Made by a program: the position numbers and the translations under genes. This document shows positions 6,576 to 11,653 of a DNA stretch of 11,653 nucleotides, piece by piece. Source of the DNA: Clostridia bacterium. Lineage in GTDB: Bacteria > Bacillota > Clostridia > Christensenellales > CAG-1252. Position 1 is the first letter of the stretch. Every line of letters begins with the position of its first letter. The notes under the pieces are model-generated. The model searched no databases, was not told the origin of the DNA, and saw nothing but the letters and a program-made list of their open reading frames with translations. The DNA lies in NCBI GenBank assembly GCA_017455385.1, contig JAFTBD010000065.1, forward strand, positions 1 through 11,653, given 5' to 3'.

Positions 6576-8072
6576 TCAAACCGCAAATAACAGGATAATA
6601 AAGATCGCCGCGACAATGATCCCCGCCACCATTTTCACCTTCTTCCGCGCGAGGCTGTGCTTCCCGACGAAGCCGAGCGTCATATAATACAATATGATCT
6701 CCCACGCGTAGAAAGTGTGCGCGCCCGTCACGTTGATCCCATTCGCCCACACGCCCATCTCCGCGATGCCGAGCGGGAGATAACGGAGTTCCGAGAGCGC
6801 GGCGCCGAAGCCGGAATAGATGAGCGTCAGCGGCAGGAAGATGACAGTGAGGATATAGGCGAGCGAGGCAAGCGGCACCACCAAAACGTTGAGAAGTACG
6901 CCCACCAAAGACACCTGTCCGAAGAGCATCGCGACGACGGGCAATACCGCCACACTCGTGGCGACGGATAGCGCGAGCGCCGAGGCTATGACGGGCGGCA
7001 TTTTCCGCTTGCGGAAGAACTTCTCCAAGGGAAATGCAAGGGACTCTATGCCGAAAAGAGACAGGAAACTCATCACGAAGCTCATATCGAATAGATAGAG
7101 CGGCTTGACGAGCAGAATGGCGATCGCGGCGAAGCTCAACGAGGAGACGTCGTCATAACGCATCCCGATCATCGAAGAGACCAAATAGAGGAGTATCATG
7201 ACAGACGCGCGGAGGATGGAGGGCGTGAATTCCGCGAGATAGGCATAGAACCCCAGCACGGGGAGCATCACGAGGATCATCACCCACCGCTTCGCTTTGA
7301 GCTTGCGGAGCAGGAAAAGGATCGCCGCCGAGAGCACGCCGACATGCAACCCGCTGACCGCGAAGATATGCGCGACGCCCACGCTCCGAAGGGTGGCTTT
7401 ATCAGTCGCATCCATATATGCGGTATCGCCGAAAAGCATCGCGTAAGTGAATCCGCCCGCACGTTCGCCCTGGTAAAGGAGCAACGTATCGCGCAGTTTA
7501 TTGCGAATGCGCGTGGCAAGAGGCGCCTTTCCGGGCGAAGTCTCGCACCGATCGGCTGTCATCACGTACTTGGTGCCCGTGCGGTATTTGAGGGCGGTGT
7601 ACATATTCTCCAAAGAGAGTTCGTCTATCCCCACCGTCCCGAATGCCGTGATCCTGTCACCGGAGGATACGGGGACGTCGGTCGTCAGTTCGATCCCTCC
7701 CGCGTAACGCTTCCCTTCATAGGTCACTCGGTCCGCGATGACGGTGTAGGTGTCTCCCGTCTCCGTCACTTCGACCGCCCTACAAGAAAGCGTGAGATCG
7801 CCCGATAATCCTACGTTATTTCGATAATACAACGTGACGGATGCGAGGGCGTAGCCGAGGGTCATCACCACGGCGAGAATGACCGCCACGCCCCGACCGA
7901 GCGACTTCGTCAACGTGAGCGCGAGGAGAGAAAAAAGAGCGACGGCGATCACGATCGCCGCCACCAAGTATGACAATGAAATGCAAAATATCCCGATCAG
8001 GAAATAGACGGCGAAGAGCGGAACGTACCTCAAATTGAAGAGTTTGAAAGCACCTTCCTTTCGCGCCGACAT
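6576..8072 (-). CDS. comEC: ComEC/Rec2-type DNA uptake channel without metallo-beta-lactamase domain
   Basis: Integral membrane protein of the family that moves single-stranded DNA across the membrane during natural transformation. Residues 15-80 form about three membrane segments. Residues 85-178 fit the extracellular OB-like (DUF4131) domain. From residue 195 the Competence domain core is clear: HIFAVSGLHVG (235-245), PSILRASVM (284-292) and NVLVVPLASLAYI (395-407), with eight or so further membrane segments. The protein ends at residue 498 after a last membrane segment (480-497). Full-length ComEC is usually 700-800 residues, with a C-terminal metallo-beta-lactamase-like nuclease domain; that domain is absent and no separate gene for it lies in the window. 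The ATG at 8072 follows the manA stop by one base, with only a weak ribosome binding site, suggesting coupled translation. Whether it functions in DNA uptake is unknown; no other competence gene is visible. Confidence 0.88.
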   Translation of the reverse strand: MSARKEGAFKLFNLRYVPLFAVYFLIGIFCISLSYLVAAIVIAVALFSLLALTLTKSLGRGVAVILAVVMTLGYALASVTLYYRNNVGLSGDLTLSCRAVEVTETGDTYTVIADRVTYEGKRYAGGIELTTDVPVSSGDRITAFGTVGIDELSLENMYTALKYRTGTKYVMTADRCETSPGKAPLATRIRNKLRDTLLLYQGERAGGFTYAMLFGDTAYMDATDKATLRSVGVAHIFAVSGLHVGVLSAAILFLLRKLKAKRWVMILVMLPVLGFYAYLAEFTPSILRASVMILLYLVSSMIGMRYDDVSSLSFAAIAILLVKPLYLFDMSFVMSFLSLFGIESLAFPLEKFFRKRKMPPVIASALALSVATSVAVLPVVAMLFGQVSLVGVLLNVLVVPLASLAYILTVIFLPLTLIYSGFGAALSELRYLPLGIAEMGVWANGINVTGAHTFYAWEIILYYMTLGFVGKHSLARKKVKMVAGIIVAAIFIILLFAV

Positions 8073-8073
8073 A

Positions 8074-8964
8074 TCAGATCTTGACGAAGATCACCTTCGC
8101 CTCACCCCTAAGGGTGAATGCGCCGTACCCCGCGGGCACGAAGATGGTGTCGCCCTTCGCGTAGGTCTTCCCTTCCACCTCGAGCGCGCCGTCCAGAAGG
8201 ATGACCGCCACGAAGCTCTTTTCGTCCGCGACGAGGGTCTTCTCCCCCGCTACCGCGCCGCTCTCGCAAGAAAAATACTCACAGGACGTGCGTTTGTCGG
8301 GGACGTATTTCGTCAGTTTGGACACCTTGACGCCCTTCTCCACGTGCAGTTCGCGCGGCTTGCCGTCCGCACCCACGCGTCCGTAATCGTACAGGCGATA
8401 AGTCAGATTACTGTTCTGCTGTATCTCCGCGATCACCACGCCCTTGCCGATGGCGTGCACCGTGCCCGCCTCGATGAAGTACCATTCACCGGGCTTCACG
8501 GGAATGAAATTCAAGGCTTCCTGCAGGCGGTTCTCCGCGATCAAGGTGCGGAATTCGTCCTCCGTCAGATCGCGGTTGAATCCGACGTAAAGCCCCGCGC
8601 CTTCCTCCGCCTCCGCGACGTACCACATCTCGGTCTTGCCGTAGGAATTCTCCTTCGCGAGAGCATATGCGTCGCTGGGATGCACTTGCACGGAGAGATT
8701 ATCTTTGGCGTCGATGAGCTTGATGATCATCGGGAAGCGCTCGAAACGCGCGGCGTCCGTGCCGATGAGGGCGCGGTCGTGCTCGAATAGGTACGCGAGG
8801 TCGAATGTCTCCCCCGCGAATCCGCTCGTGCCGTCCTTGTGCGCGGCGAGCTCCCAACTCTCCGCCACGATGGCGAGAGGGCTTTCTTTGTGAAATACGG
8901 TCTTCAGTTTCGTCCCGCCCCAAATGTAGTCTTTGAAAGCAGGCGTCGTCTTGGTAATTTTCAT
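8074..8964 (-). CDS. manA: Mannose-6-phosphate isomerase, class I (short Firmicutes type)
   Basis: Zinc-dependent cytoplasmic enzyme interconverting mannose 6-phosphate and fructose 6-phosphate. It links mannose use or mannose-containing polymer synthesis to glycolysis. The 296-residue length fits the Bacillus-type ManA (about 315). Zinc ligands are visible as VQVHPSD (Gln93, His95), KTEMWYV (Glu112) and GTVHAIG (His170). TYRLYDYGR (188-196) supplies the likely catalytic arginine. A second cupin half (about 225-296) ends the protein. I chose the ATG at 8964 because AGGAG lies 8 bases before it; the ATG two codons upstream (8970) would leave only 2-3 bases and is less likely. It is the first gene of the cluster with comEC and the transporter. 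The cluster is not a recognised metabolic pathway, so the grouping may be only transcriptional. Confidence 0.94.
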   Translation of the reverse strand: MKITKTTPAFKDYIWGGTKLKTVFHKESPLAIVAESWELAAHKDGTSGFAGETFDLAYLFEHDRALIGTDAARFERFPMIIKLIDAKDNLSVQVHPSDAYALAKENSYGKTEMWYVAEAEEGAGLYVGFNRDLTEDEFRTLIAENRLQEALNFIPVKPGEWYFIEAGTVHAIGKGVVIAEIQQNSNLTYRLYDYGRVGADGKPRELHVEKGVKVSKLTKYVPDKRTSCEYFSCESGAVAGEKTLVADEKSFVAVILLDGALEVEGKTYAKGDTIFVPAGYGAFTLRGEAKVIFVKI

Positions 8965-8984
8965 AAGCATTTCTCCTACGAAAA

Positions 8985-9014
8985 ATTATACTATGTCCCC
9001 GCGTGAGAATACAA
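8985..9014 (-). promoter_or_regulatory. Probable promoter of the manA-comEC-transporter cluster
   Basis: A perfect TATAAT is read on the minus strand at 8985-8990. The best -35 candidate is TTGTAT (9009-9014), with an 18-base spacer and only three consensus matches. The -10 is convincing and the -35 weak. Transcription would start within a few bases of the AGGAG ribosome binding site, giving a very short leader. Confidence 0.55.
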
Positions 9015-9113
9015 GCATCCTGCGATATTTTCTTTCGCGACCGCCCTTGACTTCTCGCCGCCGCCCACCGCGCACCTTTCAGCCGCGGCGCACCTTTACG
9101 ACGAAACTTCCCA

Positions 9114-9142
9114 TTGACAAACCCCCGAAAAAGGCATACAAT
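9114..9142 (+). promoter_or_regulatory. Promoter of tRNA-Ser
   Basis: TTGACA (9114-9119, perfect) and TACAAT (9137-9142, five of six) are spaced by exactly 17 bases, as expected for a strong stable-RNA promoter. Transcription would begin near 9149, about 20 bases before the mature tRNA. Upstream, GCGCACCTTT occurs twice (9070-9079 and 9088-9097); its meaning is unclear. Confidence 0.85.
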
Positions 9143-9168
9143 AGTATCACTTTCTATCATTCCCATAC

Positions 9169-9256
9169 GGAGAGTTGGCAGAGTGGTTGAATGCGGCGGT
9201 CTTGAAAACCGTTATAGCGCGAGCTATCTGGGGTTCGAATCCCTAACTCTCCGCCA
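9169..9256 (+). tRNA. tRNA-Ser (anticodon UGA)
   Basis: An 88-base class II tRNA with encoded CCA. The acceptor stem GGAGAGT (9169-9175) pairs with ACTCTCC (9246-9252), followed by discriminator G and CCA (9254-9256). The anticodon loop CTTGAAA (9201-9207) has anticodon TGA at 9203-9205, which reads UCA and, by wobble, other UCN serine codons. The anticodon stem has four Watson-Crick pairs and one G-T. The long variable arm ATAGC-GCGA-GCTAT (9214-9227) is diagnostic for serine-type tRNAs, and the T loop TTCGAAT is intact. It has its own promoter. Serine tRNA genes are common integration targets for mobile elements, which matters because the genes to the right look unlike housekeeping genes. 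Confidence 0.97.
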
Positions 9257-9268
9257 TTTGGTAATAAT

Positions 9269-9310
9269 CCGAACTCTGTATTTGTCCGCAAGGACTATTT
9301 CGGAGTTTGG
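9269..9310. repeat. 42-base near-perfect palindrome downstream of tRNA-Ser
   Basis: The outer stem pairs CCGAACTCTG (9269-9278) with CGGAGTTTGG (9301-9310), ten pairs including two G-T wobbles. TATTT faces TATTT symmetrically, and an inner stem GTCC/GGAC (9284-9287, 9292-9295) is closed by a GCAA tetraloop. It starts 13 bases after the tRNA CCA end and lacks a T-run, so it is not a standard terminator. It may be a processed or stable RNA hairpin, a palindromic repeat element, or a protein-binding site near an integration junction. Confidence 0.7.
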
Positions 9311-9324
9311 TGCAGTTACCGCAA

Positions 9325-9354
9325 AAAAGGACGCTGATCTCTCGGCGTCCTTTT
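9325..9354. terminator. Terminator hairpin ending the three-gene membrane module
   Basis: AAAAGGACGC (9325-9334) pairs with GCGTCCTTTT (9345-9354) around a 10-base loop. On the minus strand GCGTCC is followed by six T residues, a good intrinsic terminator a few bases past the stop of the gene at 9361. On the plus strand the tail TTTTGCTTTATT is also T-rich, so it may end the tRNA transcript as well. Confidence 0.8.
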
Positions 9355-9360
9355 GCTTTA

Positions 9361-10344
9361 TTAGTGAGCTGCCGCCTGATCTGCGGCGGCTTGTGCCACG
9401 GGAGCGGTCTGCTCGGTGACGGCGGCTTCCGTTTCCTGCGGAGGCGTAGTCTCGGCGTATTCGATGAGCTGCCTGAGCAGGTCTTTCTGATCGTTGATAT
9501 AATCAACGGTATCGACCGCTATATTGATATAGCCCATACGGTAGCCCATAACGCCGTTGAGTATAACGGGCATAAGTTTCAGCAAGCACGCTGCGAACGT
9601 CGCCCACGTCGGCGTCTTGATGACGTCCAGAACGATGACGCCCGTGAGTACGGAGGTAATGAGCGTCCTGACAAACTTTGTCACGTAGTAAACCGTGCGC
9701 TTTGTCTCAGGTTTCGCCCCCAGAGGGTGCCTGCCGCCGATTCCTCTGCCGCGCTTGAATATCATTTCGGGCGTCAGAGTGACGGGCTTTGCCTTATTCG
9801 CTTTCAGGATCGCGGCGATCATCGTCTTGGAGAGCGTCTCGTCCTGCTCTAAGAGCTTTTTATCTCTGCCGCAATAATCTGAGACGTACTTGTCGTAGTC
9901 AATGCCGACCTCGGTGAGAATATTTGTCCTTGTCTCTCGGAGCTCCCTATCAATATAATAACGGCAAAACTCAGTGATCCTCGCCTGATACTTTTTATCG
10001 ACCACGCTCTTTTTGAGGTCGTCATACTCCTTTTTGCAGGTGGTATATACTTCGCTGCTCCTGCCTGCCTTGATACCGCTGTCCGCACAGTTGACGTACA
10101 TTGAGTACGAACAGAAGAACAGGACGAAGAACGTGAGCCCGAGCTGCGCCCAAAACTCGAAAGAGGTGATCTTGATCTCTGTCGTAAAGACGACGATGAC
10201 AACGAAGATGAGGAAGAATCCGACGAAAATGCCCGTATTGTTGAGTATCGTCCTCGTGAGTCTCCTTTTTGTTGCGTCTGCTTTTTCGATGACCTTGCCG
10301 ACGTCGCGGTTAGGTCTATCATAATCTTTGTTTATTTGTTGCAT
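9361..10344 (-). CDS. Unrecognised four-pass membrane protein with large charged cytoplasmic region
   Basis: I do not recognise this 327-residue protein. Two membrane segments near the N-terminus (about 37-54 and 65-84) follow a basic stretch (KRRLTR, 26-31) that suggests the N-terminus is inside. Residues 88-222 are hydrophilic, rich in Lys, Asp, Glu and Tyr and probably helical, with a basic Gly/Arg-rich patch (FKRGRGIGGRHPLG, 196-209). Two more membrane segments (about 225-242 and 247-267) precede a tail that becomes low-complexity Ala, Gln, Thr and Glu (299-327). The predicted topology puts both ends and the large central region in the cytoplasm. The start ATG has GAGGT 7 bases upstream and lies 3 bases past the previous stop. 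It is the last gene of a three-gene run ending at a terminator. Phage or element origin is possible but unproven. Confidence 0.8.
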   Translation of the reverse strand: MQQINKDYDRPNRDVGKVIEKADATKRRLTRTILNNTGIFVGFFLIFVVIVVFTTEIKITSFEFWAQLGLTFFVLFFCSYSMYVNCADSGIKAGRSSEVYTTCKKEYDDLKKSVVDKKYQARITEFCRYYIDRELRETRTNILTEVGIDYDKYVSDYCGRDKKLLEQDETLSKTMIAAILKANKAKPVTLTPEMIFKRGRGIGGRHPLGAKPETKRTVYYVTKFVRTLITSVLTGVIVLDVIKTPTWATFAACLLKLMPVILNGVMGYRMGYINIAVDTVDYINDQKDLLRQLIEYAETTPPQETEAAVTEQTAPVAQAAADQAAAH

Positions 10345-10347
10345 ACA

Positions 10348-10767
10348 TTATACCTCGCTTTCTGCGTTTTCCTTTGGCTCTTTTGCCGCCGCCGATTCCG
10401 CCGCCTTATCGGGCTTTACCTCGACGGCTGCGCCTGCCTTATAAACCACGGCGCCGACGGCGTTTGCGATCGCGCCGACGACACAGATGAGGACCATTTG
10501 ATCTATAATGTTGCGGAGGGCAATGAATACCACAGCTGCAACGGTGAACATAACAGGCACCGACGGCGTTTTTAGCCATTCCTTGATCTGCTTGAAAAGC
10601 GGAATACAGGACAGAATCGCAAACACGAGGAACAGTCCCGAGACCGTGGCGGCGGAGCTTTTCTCTACCCAGATAGGAAACTGAGAACAGGTCGCGCCGA
10701 GCGGTCCGAGCACGTCAATGCCGACAGCGGCTGCTTTGACGATCTTTCCCTTTGTCGCGTTTTTCAT
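10348..10767 (-). CDS. Small unrecognised multi-pass membrane protein
   Basis: A 139-residue protein with three clear membrane segments (about 39-57, 69-85, 88-109) and a weaker hydrophobic stretch at 9-27. It has a short basic N-terminus and an Ala, Glu and Lys-rich tail (about 117-139). No catalytic motif is visible. Size and layout (several membrane segments, charged C-terminal tail) resemble phage holins, but many small membrane proteins look like this, so this is only a suggestion. GGAGGA about 8 bases before the ATG lies inside the end of the preceding gene, where it encodes part of its acidic tail. Three bases separate that gene's stop from this start. It is the middle gene of the three-gene membrane module. 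Confidence 0.75.
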   Translation of the reverse strand: MKNATKGKIVKAAAVGIDVLGPLGATCSQFPIWVEKSSAATVSGLFLVFAILSCIPLFKQIKEWLKTPSVPVMFTVAAVVFIALRNIIDQMVLICVVGAIANAVGAVVYKAGAAVEVKPDKAAESAAAKEPKENAESEV

Positions 10768-10770
10768 TGC

Positions 10771-11634
10771 TTATTCCTCCTCGCCGTCTCCTTTCGGTTG
10801 TACTTCCTCATTCGTACCGCCACCGACGACCGCCGCAAGCAAGCTCGCTCCGAGCTCTTTCAGAGCAGGCGCGTCGGCGAGTGCCTTTTGCACGTTGGCG
10901 TATTTCAGGTTGACGAGGTCCTTGATCCCCTGCGGCAGGTTTTTGCTGTTCGCATAGACGCAGGTGAGTATATCCAGAATCCCGTTGTTTTGCGTCACGA
11001 CGGCGCCGAGATTTTCGAGTATGGCGTCCTCGTTTGCCGTATGCTTTTTGAGCTCAGCCTCGGTGTCATTGTAGGCTTTGATGAGCTCGTTGTTGACGTC
11101 CACTATATCGGACTGAGTATTCGCGGAGAAATCGACCTTTTTCGTGATATTGAGCAAGCCCTTTTTCCGCGCCTTATTGATGACGACAATGACGATGAGG
11201 ACAACGGCGTCGCCGATCGTGGTTGCGAGCGAGACGTAATTCCGTTTGATCCAGTCCTCAACCCTGCCGAGAAAAGTGTAATTTTCCTCCTCGGATTCGA
11301 CGATCTGCACGAGGTTACTGCCCTGAATGTAGAACGTGCCGAGCTCCTCGCCGAGCGCTTTCAATACAATTTTACCGCCGATATATGTATAGGTCCCTTT
11401 GTATTCGACCGTCTCGCCTCCCTTTACGGCTTGCAGGGTATAATCGGTCTCGTTGATAAACACGACCGAGTATTCCGCATAGTCGTCCGAGAAAGTGTAC
11501 GCGCTGCCGATGACGAGAGGTGTTTCCTCTCCCTCAGCATACGCGACGTTTGCAGGCGCAAAGCCACACAGGACGGCGCCGAGACAAATCACGGCGACCA
11601 CGCACAGGAAAGCGACAATAATTCTCTTTTTCAT
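10771..11634 (-). CDS. Unrecognised single-pass protein with signal peptide and cytoplasmic helical tail
   Basis: A 287-residue protein with a clear signal peptide: MKKR, a hydrophobic core (5-24) and a cleavage-like AYA at 31-33. Residues 34-125 form a compact, beta-rich extracellular region with alternating aromatic residues and a GTYTYIGGKIVLKA stretch (80-93), somewhat like small lipocalin-like domains of secreted Gram-positive proteins; that likeness is only an impression. A membrane segment (about 136-153) is followed by basic residues (ARKKG), so the rest lies inside. Residues 165-265 are helical and possibly coiled coil, ending in an acidic Gly/Glu tail. GGAGGT (11642-11647) lies 7 bases before the ATG. 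Only 19 bases remain upstream in the window, so the promoter and possible earlier operon members are not visible. I cannot name a function; a sensor, anchor or phage envelope protein would all fit. Confidence 0.8.
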   Translation of the reverse strand: MKKRIIVAFLCVVAVICLGAVLCGFAPANVAYAEGEETPLVIGSAYTFSDDYAEYSVVFINETDYTLQAVKGGETVEYKGTYTYIGGKIVLKALGEELGTFYIQGSNLVQIVESEEENYTFLGRVEDWIKRNYVSLATTIGDAVVLIVIVVINKARKKGLLNITKKVDFSANTQSDIVDVNNELIKAYNDTEAELKKHTANEDAILENLGAVVTQNNGILDILTCVYANSKNLPQGIKDLVNLKYANVQKALADAPALKELGASLLAAVVGGGTNEEVQPKGDGEEE

Positions 11635-11641
11635 TTTCTAT

Positions 11642-11647
11642 ACCTCC
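11642..11647 (-). promoter_or_regulatory. Ribosome binding site of the first visible membrane-module gene
   Basis: Minus-strand GGAGGT with a 7-base spacer to the ATG at 11634. It confirms that start and hence the signal peptide. No promoter can be judged because the window ends here. Confidence 0.8.
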
Positions 11648-11653
11648 GTTAGA

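Noticed and set aside
6548..6616. TTG start at 6616 for the transporter
   Set aside because: Would overlap the end of comEC and add a Cys/Arg-rich segment with no family likeness; ATG at 6547 or 6538 fits the usual N-terminus.
8035..8790. 251-codon plus-strand open frame
   Set aside because: Antisense to manA; no domain and no initiation signals.
8965..8970. ATG at 8970 as the manA start
   Set aside because: Only 2-3 bases from the AGGAG site; the ATG at 8964 has the proper 8-base spacing and begins the normal N-terminus.
9070..9097. Ten-base direct repeat GCGCACCTTT, 18-base period, as a possible CRISPR or iteron start
   Set aside because: Only two short copies and no further units or spacers; probably chance in GC-rich intergenic DNA.
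10798..11652. 284-codon plus-strand open frame running to the window edge
   Set aside because: Antisense to the signal-peptide protein, which has a strong ribosome binding site and a coherent topology; the shadow frame lacks both.

Overview
The window looks like a chromosomal segment of a moderately GC-rich Gram-positive bacterium, most likely a clostridial (Bacillota) lineage. The support is strong GGAGG-type ribosome binding sites, consensus sigma-A-type promoters, a tRNA with encoded CCA, a short Firmicutes-type class I ManA, an M29 aminopeptidase and very tight gene packing. The lineage is an inference; no rRNA or other marker gene is present.

Left part (1-1989, minus strand): a glycolytic operon. 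A strong extended -10 promoter drives a class II fructose-bisphosphate aldolase, followed after 47 bases by glyceraldehyde-3-phosphate dehydrogenase, whose C-terminus is cut by the window edge. A second promoter diverges from the same intergenic region and drives a plus-strand pair (2154-5359): an M29 metallo-aminopeptidase translationally coupled through a GTGA overlap to an unusual membrane protein with about seven membrane segments and a C-terminal metallophosphoesterase domain that is probably outside the cell. A GAAA-capped hairpin at 5387-5408 separates this convergent pair from the next operon.

Middle part (5408-8990, minus strand): manA (mannose-6-phosphate isomerase), a ComEC/Rec2-type membrane channel lacking the usual C-terminal metallo-beta-lactamase domain, and a cation diffusion facilitator with an Asn/Asp-Asp/Asp metal site of the manganese type. 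They are packed with 1 and about 28 bases between genes.

Junction (8990-9360): a textbook promoter, a tRNA-Ser(UGA) gene, a 42-base near-perfect palindrome starting 13 bases after the tRNA, and a terminator hairpin.

Right part (9361-11653, minus strand): three tightly spaced genes for unrecognised membrane proteins: a secreted/single-pass protein with a cytoplasmic helical tail, a small multi-pass protein, and a four-pass protein with a large charged cytoplasmic region. All three end in low-complexity hydrophilic tails. They differ in character from the housekeeping genes to the left and abut a tRNA, so they may be the end of an integrated element (prophage or similar) or a membrane complex of unknown function. 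This is the part of the window most worth following up.
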